A stretch of 53,592 bases of DNA from a virus (IMGVR_UViG_3300045240_000178:1-53592); one strand, 5' to 3'. Shown: positions 31,588-39,550, counted from the first letter of the stretch. Notes: generated by a model from the sequence alone, not told the origin. Numbers and translations: made by a program.

Positions 31588-32202
31588 TCAAATTGATGAA
31601 AACTGCAAGCTGGCCTCGGCGTCCATCTCGGCGACATCGGCGGAAGTTAGCCCCCGCCTAACCGGCGTGTATTTCTCCATGACTTTCAGCACGTCTTTCA
31701 ACCCGGCGATCCGCGCGCGGTGTTTCCGGTTGAGAACTTTTATGTGCTCGCGGATTTCGGTCGCCGTTGCTCGCGCGAGGAGCACGCGTTTCCCCTCGGC
31801 TGTGATGATCCGAAGAGGCAGGCCAACAGGGGTTAGGGGAGATGCAACCTTCTTCACTGCACGCGGGGCGCGGCTGCGCCATCCTTTTCGGCCACGACTT
31901 GCTGTAGCGGAGTGAGGAGAAGTGAAGCTGTCGAGAGTCTCCAGCGGAAGCGCTGCGATGAAGGCGCGCAGTTCGGGTGAGTCGTGGAACCACTCGCCCT
32001 GCCCGCGATGCGATGCAAGCGTAATGTGAAAGTTGGCTTCGGTCTGCCTGCTCCCAGGCATCCAGCCGATACAGTGGAGCGAATCGGGGCGGGAAGTATG
32101 CAGCCCTGCGAATCGCTTCTTCACATCCGTGGAAAATCCGATTTTCACGTGTTGGTGGTCTTCGGTCTCGATAAAGTAGACGAAGCCCATATGGGTAGCC
32201 AT
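31588..32202 (-). CDS. GIY-YIG (T5orf172-like) protein with unknown C-terminal domain, 204 aa
   Basis: ATG 32202 is preceded by AAAGGA. Residues ~5-90 form a GIY-YIG/T5orf172 domain: GFVYFIETEDHQHVKIGFST, KKRFAGLH, TEANFH, and GEWF, which keep the strand, Arg and Glu positions of the family. A basic linker follows (HSATASRGRKGWRSRAPRAV), then the 69-residue domain shared with the next protein (IITAEGKRVLLARATATEIR). GIY-YIG proteins cut or bind DNA. Activity is not certain for this subtype. Confidence 0.75.
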   Translation of the reverse strand: MATHMGFVYFIETEDHQHVKIGFSTDVKKRFAGLHTSRPDSLHCIGWMPGSRQTEANFHITLASHRGQGEWFHDSPELRAFIAALPLETLDSFTSPHSATASRGRKGWRSRAPRAVKKVASPLTPVGLPLRIITAEGKRVLLARATATEIREHIKVLNRKHRARIAGLKDVLKVMEKYTPVRRGLTSADVAEMDAEASLQFSSI

Positions 32203-32318
32203 GCGGTCTGTCCTTTTAGATCGGGTGGTTAGGGCCGCGTCGGTGTTCAAGCATCGCCGTGGCCCGCTCTTCAATTGTACCGCGCGAATGCTCATAAACC
32301 CCAATAAACACGGCCTTT

Positions 32319-32645
32319 TCACAACTGTTCACCACCTACCGAGCCACAGTCTGCAAACAGCGAGTCCTGCCGTGGATCCGGATCGGCCTGGGTGGGGTAG
32401 CCTTTGCGGTTCACCACCGTGCCGAGCTTCGGCTTGCGGCCGCGTTGCCTGGCCACCTCGTCACACCAGATCTTGTACGGGTGGTGGCGCCGCTCGCCGA
32501 AGGGGTACGCATGGCGAAGGGCGAGGCGGATGGTCGGCTCGTCGGTATGGGCGAACTCCGACAGCACCCTGCGGATGATGGGCGCGGAGACGTTGCGCCA
32601 GTAGGATTCGCTATAGTGGGCGGCGACGCGGGAAATTACGGTCAT
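32319..32645 (-). CDS. small hypothetical protein, 108 aa
   Basis: ATG 32645 overlaps the upstream stop (ATGA). A helical N-terminus (VAAHYSESYWRNVSAPIIRR) leads into a basic Arg/His-rich middle (GERRHHPYKIWCDEVARQRG). The product lies directly after the TopoVIA-like gene and may be a partner protein, but has no known fold. The C-terminus is acidic. Confidence 0.6.
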   Translation of the reverse strand: MTVISRVAAHYSESYWRNVSAPIIRRVLSEFAHTDEPTIRLALRHAYPFGERRHHPYKIWCDEVARQRGRKPKLGTVVNRKGYPTQADPDPRQDSLFADCGSVGGEQL

Positions 32646-33577
32646 GGCCGACCTCCGAACGTGCGCACCACGTACGCGCTGACTCGCGGCCAGTTGCGGC
32701 TGGTCAGGTCGAGGACCTTGCGCTCTTCTTCCTGCCGGTCGCGTTGCTTCTCCCACAGTTTCAGGTTGAGATTGGCGAGTATATTGTCACGGATCAGCGC
32801 AACGAGTACGTCCGGGTCGAGAGCGTCCAATTCCCAGGACTCGTGTCCGAACTCCGCGATGTACCCGGATGCGCGCGAATCTGTGACCTTGGTGGGGTTG
32901 GGCGGCGGGTTGTACCGCTCGACCTGATCCATGTTCAGCGCGATGCGGTTGATTTCCACATCGGGGTCGTCGTGGTCATGGCCGATGAACAGCTTGAGCC
33001 GGTCTTCGATATCGCGGCTCATGTCCTTGCCGCTAGGATCGTGGTCACCCAGATGGATGATGCGAACCGCGCGGCCGGCGCGGATCTCCCTCAAGAGCCG
33101 TTGTCCGGCGCCCCACATTTCAGATTGGGATGTGTAGCCACGGCATGAAAAGTAGGGCACGTCCCACTCTTCGCAGATCAGTTCAATGACGCCGATGAGG
33201 GCGTCTTTCTCGATCCACACCTCAACGTGTATTTCCTGGCCGGCCCAAAGATTACGGTGATAGGAAGCGGCAGCGCTTCGGATCACGCCGCCAGGATCGT
33301 CCCACGAAGACTGCCGGTTGAGGTTGCGCGTGCGGTCCTGCAAGTAGTTCCAGTCGATCAGGCCGGCCAGCCGCGCATCGTTGATCACAGACCCGAGCCG
33401 CTTGTATTCGCTCTGCTTGTTTGGAATCAGATCCCGCGCCACGAACTGGTAGTACAACTGGCGCAGAGTGACGATGATTCCGCGCTCGGCGTACTCGGCC
33501 AAGATCCTATTCGCTTGCTTGATGATGGTGAGCGATCCGTCTCCGAAATTGACCGACTTGTAGCGGATCTTGCTCAT
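32642..33577 (-). CDS. TopoVIA/Spo11-like TOPRIM protein, 311 aa
   Basis: ATG 33577 overlaps the upstream stop (ATGA); the longer frame to 33886 is rejected. The winged-helix part has IVTLRQLYYQFVARDLIPN followed by a Q-x-E-Y and a short helix, which matches the region of the catalytic Tyr in topoisomerase VI A and Spo11 (Y42/Y43). The TOPRIM part has IEKDAL (E123) and LGDHDPSGKDM (D178, D180). No B subunit gene is visible. It resembles the stand-alone 'Mini-A' proteins of mobile elements. It may cut or relax DNA in replication, packaging or defence. Confidence 0.75.
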   Translation of the reverse strand: MSKIRYKSVNFGDGSLTIIKQANRILAEYAERGIIVTLRQLYYQFVARDLIPNKQSEYKRLGSVINDARLAGLIDWNYLQDRTRNLNRQSSWDDPGGVIRSAAASYHRNLWAGQEIHVEVWIEKDALIGVIELICEEWDVPYFSCRGYTSQSEMWGAGQRLLREIRAGRAVRIIHLGDHDPSGKDMSRDIEDRLKLFIGHDHDDPDVEINRIALNMDQVERYNPPPNPTKVTDSRASGYIAEFGHESWELDALDPDVLVALIRDNILANLNLKLWEKQRDRQEEERKVLDLTSRNWPRVSAYVVRTFGGRP

Positions 33578-33858
33578 GCGCACCTCGAACAGTGCGTAGC
33601 CGTGGCCCACACGCAACCTCCCGGACAGGCGCGGGACTCGCTGCACCCGCACGCCGCGCAGGCGTGCTCCTTGCCGTCGGCGATGCGCGCCTGGCGGGCG
33701 TATTCTTCCTCCACGTTGTCCATCTCCGCCTTGATCGCATCGACGTCCGACCAATTCCCGGGCATGTACTTTTCGGCTTCCTGCAGCTCGTTGAGAAGCG
33801 TTTCGAAGGTTACCGCCAACTCCGCGAGGGTGGAGAGAGCGCGCTGTGCGGTGGCCAT
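33574..33858 (-). CDS. small Cys-containing protein, 94 aa
   Basis: ATG 33858 follows directly after the upstream stop, and its stop is coupled (ATGA) to the TopoVIA-like gene. The N-terminus is a coiled-coil helix (LAVTFETLLNELQEAEKYMP); the end has CAACGCSESRACPGGC and HCSRC, six clustered Cys that may hold zinc. It could accompany the topoisomerase-like protein. Confidence 0.6.
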   Translation of the reverse strand: MATAQRALSTLAELAVTFETLLNELQEAEKYMPGNWSDVDAIKAEMDNVEEEYARQARIADGKEHACAACGCSESRACPGGCVWATATHCSRCA

Positions 33859-34110
33859 TTACGCGCCCTCCTTTGCCGGTTCGCATACGGGCTCCATATC
33901 GTCAATGACCCCGCCCGTTGAAGAGCTGAGACGCTGAAGCGTGACGCAACAGTTCGCTTCGATTTCCAGAATCCGATAGCGGAGACCCACGCCCTTTCCA
34001 TCGCGGCACAGTTCGCGGATGCTGCGCAGGCACTCCACTGCTTGGTGTAGCCGTTCCTGGGTGCGGCCATGGCGGAATGCCTCCATCATGAGCGGATCGC
34101 TGCTGTTCAC
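33859..34110 (-). CDS. small helical protein, 83 aa
   Basis: GTG 34110 overlaps the stop of the preceding gene (GTGA), with GAAGGAGGG upstream. The product is an all-helical protein (HQAVECLRSIRELCRDGKGV). No family recognised. Confidence 0.55.
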   Translation of the reverse strand: MNSSDPLMMEAFRHGRTQERLHQAVECLRSIRELCRDGKGVGLRYRILEIEANCCVTLQRLSSSTGGVIDDMEPVCEPAKEGA

Positions 34111-34469
34111 GCGCCCTCCTTCCACAACGAATCGCTCTCCGTCGCCCCGTGCTTGTGCCTCTGCCTCACCAGGTGCGGCGTGCCCGTGTGGTTCGGATCG
34201 CGGACGGCGCGGCCCGCCAGGGCGACGGGAGTCCGCCCATGGATGATCGAGTTGATGTCGTCCACCGCGGCTTTCACGGTCTGGGCTCTCGCCGTCACCA
34301 CCAAAGTCCGCTCGATGGTCACCGAGTAGTGGATCTGGTTTCCGGTTGCGGTTGATAGGCGCACGATCTCAACATCGGCGCCCATGCGGGTGGCTCGCCA
34401 CTTGCCGTGCAAGGGAAGGTGTTGGATGATCGTACAGGCCTCGTGAGTAGATATCGCGTCTATCTTCAT
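34107..34469 (-). CDS. hypothetical protein, 120 aa
   Basis: ATG 34469; TGA overlaps the next GTG. The beginning has a mixed helix/strand pattern (DAISTHEACTIIQHLPLHGK, VEIVRLSTATGNQIHYSVTI), the end is basic (NHTGTPHLVRQRHKHG). No family recognised. Confidence 0.6.
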   Translation of the reverse strand: MKIDAISTHEACTIIQHLPLHGKWRATRMGADVEIVRLSTATGNQIHYSVTIERTLVVTARAQTVKAAVDDINSIIHGRTPVALAGRAVRDPNHTGTPHLVRQRHKHGATESDSLWKEGA

Positions 34470-34527
34470 GGGGTTGTTCCTTTCGGGGCGGCGAGACTCG
34501 TGATCCGCCGCCCTGTTGAATTGCGGT

Positions 34528-34710
34528 TCACGCCTTCGCGGCTTCAGCTTCCTTCCCTGCCGCGGTCTTCTTCGTCTTCTTCGAATCGCGCGCCGCCGCC
34601 GGTTGATCGCGTAGCGCGTACCCGGCGAGCATGTCCCTGAACTGCTGGCGCTCTGGCGCCGTCAGGCTGGCGTAGCTCGCCATCAACGTTTCTGCTTTCG
34701 ATTGGGCCAT
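34528..34710 (-). CDS. small basic protein, 60 aa
   Basis: ATG 34710 has AAAAAGGAGAGG just upstream. The N-terminus is helical (LMASYASLTAPERQQFRDML); the C-terminus is Lys/Ala-rich (SKKTKKTAAGKEAEAAKA), histone-tail-like. Possible nucleic-acid binder. No family recognised. Confidence 0.55.
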   Translation of the reverse strand: MAQSKAETLMASYASLTAPERQQFRDMLAGYALRDQPAAARDSKKTKKTAAGKEAEAAKA

Positions 34711-34730
34711 CCACCTCTCCTTTTTGAAAC

Positions 34731-34763
34731 GGGGCCTGGCAGGCTCTCATTCCACCAGGCCCC
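34731..34763. promoter_or_regulatory. 9-bp hairpin in the leader of the 60-aa gene
   Basis: GGGGCCTGG (34731-34739) and CCAGGCCCC (34755-34763) are perfect inverted repeats around a 15-nt loop. On the leftward transcript it lies in the 93-base gap before the 60-aa gene. No T-run follows, so it is not a standard terminator; attenuator or processing site is possible. Confidence 0.5.
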
Positions 34764-34803
34764 AGCCATCCTGTTCGCTGCGGGATCGTCGGCTCTCCGC
34801 TGC

Positions 34804-35016
34804 CTAGCCCGATGAAGCCTTACGCGCCGGGCGCGCGTTCCCCTCGGGCCACGAGGGAATCTCTGAAACTTTATTAACGGATCTCGCTAGGAAGGCCGGC
34901 GTGCAATAGCGATCCTCCCCAGATTCCGGATCGAATACAGGCACCAGTTCGCCCTTGCGCACCAGCTCGTTGAGCGCGGCGCGCAGATCGCGGTTGTCGT
35001 CGTCGCGATGGGTCAT
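34804..35016 (-). CDS. small hypothetical protein, 70 aa
   Basis: ATG 35016 overlaps the previous stop. A charged helix (RDLRAALNELVRKGELVPVF) is followed by a strand-turn (DPESGEDRYCTPAFL). It reads like a short winged-helix remnant. No function assigned. Confidence 0.5.
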   Translation of the reverse strand: MTHRDDDNRDLRAALNELVRKGELVPVFDPESGEDRYCTPAFLARSVNKVSEIPSWPEGNARPARKASSG

Positions 35017-35327
35017 GCGTCCACTTCTCCGTCATCCGCCGCGCGCCGGCTCGCGTAGAAATCAAGAAAAGCGACGTACCATCCGCGCCGTTTCACCAAG
35101 TCCCACCAGACCTTGGTAACGAACCATCCGACCACAAACGCCCATCCGCCGATTCCGATGAGCAGCGCGCTGTAACACAGCACGGTCAGCACCCACCCGG
35201 GAACCCACAGACCCCTGGCGGCCACACGGAAAAGCGGGAAGGCACAACCCGCGAGATAGCCCGCCGCAAAGAACAGCACTACAACCGTTCTCAAAGCCCC
35301 GACGTTGAATTCGCGCTTGCGGGTCAT
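35013..35327 (-). CDS. membrane protein, 104 aa
   Basis: ATG 35327 overlaps the previous stop (ATGA); upstream extension rejected. Hydrophobic segments run about residues 12-33 (TVVVLFFAAGYLAGCAFPLF) and 45-72 (LTVLCYSALLIGIGGWAFVV), so two or three spans. The C-terminus is acidic. Unknown function; small membrane proteins in the early region may act in exclusion or regulation. Confidence 0.6.
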   Translation of the reverse strand: MTRKREFNVGALRTVVVLFFAAGYLAGCAFPLFRVAARGLWVPGWVLTVLCYSALLIGIGGWAFVVGWFVTKVWWDLVKRRGWYVAFLDFYASRRAADDGEVDA

Positions 35328-35515
35328 GATTCCTCGCGGCGGCACAACGCCTCGAATCGCACGGCCCACTCCAGTGCATCGGTGGGCAGCTTCTCCATCG
35401 CCTGGGCGATCTCCTCGCGCGTGGCGTGGTTGATGCGCCAGGCGAACTCCTCCACTGACATGCCGGCTTCGGCTGCCTGCCGTCTAATCGCGGCTGCGCA
35501 TTCCTGGGGCGTCAT
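35324..35515 (-). CDS. small helical protein, 63 aa
   Basis: ATG 35515; coupled by 4-bp overlaps on both sides. The product is all-helical (QECAAAIRRQAAEAGMSVEE). No family recognised. Confidence 0.55.
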   Translation of the reverse strand: MTPQECAAAIRRQAAEAGMSVEEFAWRINHATREEIAQAMEKLPTDALEWAVRFEALCRREES

Positions 35516-35727
35516 GCGGCCCTCGGCGGCAAGGGAGCGTCGTCATTCAGGCTCAGAGCCACCTTGATCCAATCCACCTTCGCGGCGGGGACCAGATAGC
35601 GCGTGTAGCGGTAGGTCTTCGAGACTTGCGCCTGGAAGGGAATCTCCCACTGGGCGAGAAAGCTTTCGATTTCTCGCCGCTTGTCCGCTCCGTCCTCGTT
35701 CACGTCGATCAGCTTGCGCCAGCTCAT
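35512..35727 (-). CDS. small protein, tandem paralogue A, 71 aa
   Basis: ATG 35727 overlaps the preceding stop (ATGA). It begins WRKLIDVNEDGADKRREIES and continues FLAQWEIPFQAQVSKTYRYT, a pattern repeated in the next upstream gene (LRKLVDVHG ... LQAFLLHHSISWQVHSYTDK). The two are probably an old tandem duplication. Fold looks alpha/beta. Function unknown. Confidence 0.6.
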   Translation of the reverse strand: MSWRKLIDVNEDGADKRREIESFLAQWEIPFQAQVSKTYRYTRYLVPAAKVDWIKVALSLNDDAPLPPRAA

Positions 35728-35966
35728 GCGGCACCTCGCTCTTGCAGATCCTTGATCGCAGGCAACACAGATTGCGCGCAGCACAGATCGCGTCCATTGA
35801 CGAAGTAGCGCCAGAACTCGTGCCCATCGAATTTATCGGTGTAGCTGTGTACCTGCCATGAGATCGAGTGGTGCAGCAGGAACGCTTGCAGCGCGTCGTG
35901 GATCGGCGCGGCCTGGGATAGCGTGCCGTGTACGTCTACGAGCTTGCGGAGGCCAGAGCGGGGCAT
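35724..35966 (-). CDS. small protein, tandem paralogue B, 80 aa
   Basis: ATG 35966 overlaps the previous stop as TGATG. It shares the RKL(I/V)DV opening, a central FL helix and a QVxS-xT-Y(R/F)xRY segment with the gene at 35512. It keeps an extra Cys pair (GRDLCCAQ). Coupled in the same operon. Function unknown. Confidence 0.6.
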   Translation of the reverse strand: MPRSGLRKLVDVHGTLSQAAPIHDALQAFLLHHSISWQVHSYTDKFDGHEFWRYFVNGRDLCCAQSVLPAIKDLQERGAA

Positions 35967-36208
35967 CACGAGCCTCCTTTGGCTGTCCGCGCAGGGAACG
36001 TGCCGGGCGCGGCGCCGGACCTGGCCGTCAGTAGGTGCTCGAACACCTGGAAGGCTTCGTCGTCGTCGAGACATCCGAGGAGGCACAAGATCACCGACTT
36101 TGCGGTACGGGGAGTCGTCTCGGCCGCGTCGAGCAGCACCGCATTGAGCACCTCGCGCCACACCCGGATTGGCGGATGTTCGACCGGCGGTTTGCCTCGG
36201 CGTGCCAT
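35966..36208 (-). CDS. small helical protein, 80 aa
   Basis: ATG 36208; directly follows the preceding stop. The product is helical and Leu-rich in the middle (SVILCLLGCLDDDEAFQVFE) with basic ends. No family recognised. Confidence 0.55.
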   Translation of the reverse strand: MARRGKPPVEHPPIRVWREVLNAVLLDAAETTPRTAKSVILCLLGCLDDDEAFQVFEHLLTARSGAAPGTFPARTAKGGS

Positions 36209-36676
36209 TCAGGATGCCTCCGGCGCGCGGCTATAAACCTGTTCGCAGAACGCGAGGATTCGTTCGGCGCTCTTGTGCTCGCCGTCCCATTCACCCCGGT
36301 AGATCGGGCCTTCGCCATGTGCGGCCGCATGGAACGAGACTTGTCCGGTTGGAAGATCGACGTACAAAACCCAGTCGTGATACTGCTGCGCCGGGTCCCG
36401 CTTCCATCCCCAGGCGATCCCGAGTGCGGGCGCCTCGTTCATCAGCACGCGGCACAGATTCTGCATCGACCAGTTCTTTCGGTCGTAGGCGAGCCCTTTA
36501 TACGAGCCTTGGCCGCGAATGCCGCCGCGGTATACCTTGGCCCGTGCAGAGCACTTTTGCGCGCGGAACAGATTGACGCACACGATCCCGATCGGGCCGC
36601 GCTGCTCCAATTCCGAGTAGTAGTCTCGGGTCAGATCGCCGTCGGATCCGTTGTAAACCTCGACCGCCGTCGGCAT
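36209..36676 (-). CDS. conserved hypothetical phage protein, 155 aa
   Basis: ATG 36676. It contains NLCRVLMNEAPALGIAWGWK and a following WVLYVDLPTGQVSFHAAAHG segment that I recognise as a repeated pattern of phage and mobile-element proteins of unknown function. Aromatic- and Gly-rich. The gene is shared widely but not characterised, so no function is given. Confidence 0.65.
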   Translation of the reverse strand: MPTAVEVYNGSDGDLTRDYYSELEQRGPIGIVCVNLFRAQKCSARAKVYRGGIRGQGSYKGLAYDRKNWSMQNLCRVLMNEAPALGIAWGWKRDPAQQYHDWVLYVDLPTGQVSFHAAAHGEGPIYRGEWDGEHKSAERILAFCEQVYSRAPEAS

Positions 36677-36909
36677 CAGGAGGCCTCCGATTCTGAGCGG
36701 CTCAGCGTGAACTCTTTGGTGTTCGGCGTCTCCTTGGTGAGCGTGGCGGTATATCCGCGGGCCTTGAATTCTTTTACGGCGCCATCGATCGAGATACCGT
36801 TCTTGGCGAGTGCGAGCACGATGTCCTTGAGTTCAACACCCTCGGTGTCGGATTCCGCCGAGAAGCGCAGCAAGACGCTGTTTCGTTTCTTCGTAAGCCG
36901 GATCTTCAC
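36676..36909 (-). CDS. small alpha/beta protein, 77 aa
   Basis: ATG 36909 overlaps the previous stop; its TGA overlaps the next ATG by one base. Order: basic start (KIRLTKKRNSVLLRFSAESD), helix (KDIVLALAKNGISIDGAVKE), strand (YTATLTKE). No family recognised. Confidence 0.55.
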   Translation of the reverse strand: MKIRLTKKRNSVLLRFSAESDTEGVELKDIVLALAKNGISIDGAVKEFKARGYTATLTKETPNTKEFTLSRSESEAS

Positions 36910-37172
36910 GAATCCTCCCCTGCAGCGAGCAGCTTGCCGTCGCGCGGCACCGCGGGCTTCTCAGGCAACACGCACTCGCGGTGCGCCAGCAGCCAGCCGT
37001 TGGCGGCCGCGTCGATGCGCTCGGCGATCGGCTTGCTCAGCCTCGGCGCGATCCCTTCCCAGTAGATATCGCGGCCGTTGGCGGTGGCGAAGTGCGCGAG
37101 GATGTCCTGCGCCAGGCGCCCGGGAACCCCATGATCGCCGAGGTGGCGCAGAGCCAATTTGAGAATGGTCAT
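36906..37172 (-). CDS. small hypothetical protein, 88 aa
   Basis: ATG 37172 overlaps the previous stop. Helical with a conserved-looking GRLAQDILAHFATANGRDIY. No family. It belongs to the same overlapping-gene train. Confidence 0.55.
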   Translation of the reverse strand: MTILKLALRHLGDHGVPGRLAQDILAHFATANGRDIYWEGIAPRLSKPIAERIDAAANGWLLAHRECVLPEKPAVPRDGKLLAAGEDS

Positions 37173-37360
37173 CGGTTGCTCCAGGCGCCGAAAACGAGGA
37201 GCGCGAAGAACACCACGATCGCGGCCAGGAAGCCGAAAATGAGGGAGTAGCTCCAGGAGTAGGCGAGGCCGCCGGCGCCGCCGGCCAGCCCCAGGAACAC
37301 GAACTCGCGCGTGCAGCCGGAGCGTTGTTCACGGGGCGGGGTATAGTCGCGGTGCATCAT
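37169..37360 (-). CDS. single/double-span membrane protein, 63 aa
   Basis: ATG 37360 overlaps the previous stop (ATGA). After a basic N-terminus (HRDYTPPREQRSGCTREF) a hydrophobic part of about 40 residues (FVFLGLAGGAGGLAYSWSYS, LIFGFLAAIVVFFALLVFGA) makes one or two membrane spans. Function unknown. Confidence 0.55.
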   Translation of the reverse strand: MMHRDYTPPREQRSGCTREFVFLGLAGGAGGLAYSWSYSLIFGFLAAIVVFFALLVFGAWSNR

Positions 37361-37941
37361 GCCATCCCCGTCCTTTCCAGTTGCTCACGCTTGCGGCGCA
37401 TCTCGTCGGCCGCGAAGCGTGCCATCTGTGCGGGAGTCATTTGTGCCGGAGGGCGCTTGAATCCGTCGATAGGCACGGGCTTTCGCTTGACCGTGGTTTT
37501 CGCCCGTTCGGATTTCTCTCGCGCGTGAGCCCGTTCCCCGCCGTATTCGCAGTACGGCGCGCCTGGTTCGCAGTGGACGCAGCGCGCCGCCAGCAGGCCG
37601 CGAGATACCAGGCTGGCCATGTGGCGCGCGTTCTCGGCGGCGCGCTCCTCTATCGTCTGGGTATGCGGCGGCTCCGCCTTACCGAACTTCTGGCGGAACA
37701 GGGCCAGCAACGCCGTGGTGCCGCCTGCCTTATTCCAATCGCCGAAGGTATTGCGGGCCTCGCGCACCAGCTCCGTGGCTTGTTCTAGCGGAGTCCAAGG
37801 GCGGCCTCCGAAGATTCCCCCCTTGCACCACTCGCACAAATCCTGAGCGGTGCCAATGCGAGCCCCGTGGACCGGGGAGTGGCCGATTGTGCAGAGCTGG
37901 TCGGCCAGCAGCTCGGCGTCTTTCATATCGAGTTCAGCCAT
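37357..37941 (-). CDS. hypothetical Cys-containing protein, 194 aa
   Basis: ATG 37941 overlaps the upstream gene's stop by eight bases. The first part has LCTIGHSPVHGARIGTAQDL and CEWCKGGIFGG. A second site (ARCVHCEPGAPYC) may bind zinc. A basic C-terminus follows. It is directly downstream of the 538-aa protein and may work with it. No family recognised. Confidence 0.6.
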   Translation of the reverse strand: MAELDMKDAELLADQLCTIGHSPVHGARIGTAQDLCEWCKGGIFGGRPWTPLEQATELVREARNTFGDWNKAGGTTALLALFRQKFGKAEPPHTQTIEERAAENARHMASLVSRGLLAARCVHCEPGAPYCEYGGERAHAREKSERAKTTVKRKPVPIDGFKRPPAQMTPAQMARFAADEMRRKREQLERTGMA

Positions 37942-39550
37942 TTGCCGTTCTCCTGATCCGGATGGCACGGTCTCGCAGCGACTCTTCGGCCGTCACCGGC
38001 GTTTCCACCTGCTCGCGCGGATTCTTCCACCGTTCCCGCTGGCGCCGGAAGCTCTCGCCCTCGCACCGTTCGGGTACTACCTTCAGCAGCCAGCCGTGCG
38101 GGCTGTCTTTTTTCGCCGCCTGCTTGCCGACCGAATGAATCAATTGGGCGATTTCGGCGGGCGTGACATCGGCGGTTCCGGCTTGGCACGCGGCAACAAT
38201 CTTGCGCTGCCACGTGTCGGATATGGAGGCTCCGTACTGCGCAGCGGCGCGGCCTACCGCGTCCCAATCAGGCGCGGGCTTCGAACTGCGCGGCTGGCTG
38301 AGCGGTGTGTCGCCGGTCTCCTTCTCGAAACGCTGGTTGGCGCCTTCTATTTCGGCGGGCGCGCATCCGGTTTCCGGATCAGCCGATTCTTTGGTCGCGC
38401 CGTTCTTGGCGTGCCCGTTGACCAACGTGGCCCCTAACCCTGGCAGAGGCCTCTGCACTGCGGCGGGCTGTGCCGCTGGTGGCGCGTCTTCCGGCACGAG
38501 TAGCCCTGGGAGTGCCGCTTGCACGGCGGCGGGAGAAAGAACCGGCAGTTTGCCGGTAGCGTGGTACTCCGCTATCACGTGCGGCACGGCCGCAAGGTGG
38601 CTGCTGTACGATTCCGCGGCTTCGGCCTTCAGTTTTTCCGCCTGGACGAAATGCTCGTAGTCGGCCTTCACTGCGGGCAACTCGGCCAGCCATGCTGCCA
38701 GTTTGGGATCGGTGACACCATGGGCTCGCCCGAATTTCATGAGGAGTTGCACGGGCTTGCCCAGTTCGGGGATCGGGCCGTTGCCGTTGCCGTTGCCGTT
38801 GCCGTTCGACGTGTCGCCCGTGAAATCATCTATCGTGCGGCGGCTCAGGGCGGAGAGTTTGGCGGGGCGGGGGCGAATATGACAATAGAGGAAAGACTTA
38901 CCCGCAAGGCCCTGGCGCTGTTTCTTGCTCAACTCACTGATGGGTGTGATCAAATTTTGGGCGCGGGCTTCATCGAAGGACAGGCCCTCTGTGACCTGCA
39001 CCCACTTCTCTTTCCCATCCGCTAAGGCCCGCTTCTCAAACAGTCCGCAGAGCCGCCGTAAATCCTCCCATCCGCGCTCTTTGGTTGCCTTGTCGCGTGA
39101 CAGGAGCTTTGTCATCGTCACGGCGGTGAACACGCCGTCCTCGATTTCAATGCTCTGGATTTTTGCGCGGATGTCCGGCAAGGCGTAGCTCTTTTCTTTC
39201 CTCCTCTTTTGCTCTTCGTCGGTTAGCTCCTTGCCGCTTCTGCGGAAATCTTCGATATCCACCTCAAGCAACGCGGTGCTGATGGCGCTCGGGGTGAGAG
39301 GTACGAAGTTCGGCCGACCTCCCTTCTTAGAGGCCGCCTGCATGATGCAGAACTCACCGCCTCCACCGGGGTATCCGACCGAGTGCAGTTGGCCCAAGAT
39401 GATAATCCGGGCGCGCAAATCGAAGCCGGGCCGCATCAGCACGCCAAGCCCTTTCTTGACGGCGCATGTCCATTCAGATGGCTTGATGCCGTACTTGGCG
39501 AGATAGGCTGGAACGCCTTCTCCTGGGATTGGCAAATTTCGGCTTTTCAT
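37934..39550 (-). CDS. candidate replication initiator-like protein, 538 aa
   Basis: ATG 39550 is preceded by GAGG. The N-terminal ~200 residues look DNA-binding: the opening VKKGLGVLMRPGFDLRARII, a Lys-rich helix (SGKELTDEEQKRRKEK), ITPISELSKKQRQGLAGKSF. A hexanucleotide-coded Asn-Gly run (NGNGNGNGNGN) marks a flexible linker, followed by a Pro-rich and a helical C-terminal region ending PHGWLLKVVPERC. The layout recalls phage replication proteins that load helicase, but I see no helicase motif. Its place beside the repeat clusters supports replication. The call is inferential. Confidence 0.55.
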   Translation of the reverse strand: MKSRNLPIPGEGVPAYLAKYGIKPSEWTCAVKKGLGVLMRPGFDLRARIIILGQLHSVGYPGGGGEFCIMQAASKKGGRPNFVPLTPSAISTALLEVDIEDFRRSGKELTDEEQKRRKEKSYALPDIRAKIQSIEIEDGVFTAVTMTKLLSRDKATKERGWEDLRRLCGLFEKRALADGKEKWVQVTEGLSFDEARAQNLITPISELSKKQRQGLAGKSFLYCHIRPRPAKLSALSRRTIDDFTGDTSNGNGNGNGNGPIPELGKPVQLLMKFGRAHGVTDPKLAAWLAELPAVKADYEHFVQAEKLKAEAAESYSSHLAAVPHVIAEYHATGKLPVLSPAAVQAALPGLLVPEDAPPAAQPAAVQRPLPGLGATLVNGHAKNGATKESADPETGCAPAEIEGANQRFEKETGDTPLSQPRSSKPAPDWDAVGRAAAQYGASISDTWQRKIVAACQAGTADVTPAEIAQLIHSVGKQAAKKDSPHGWLLKVVPERCEGESFRRQRERWKNPREQVETPVTAEESLRDRAIRIRRTANG

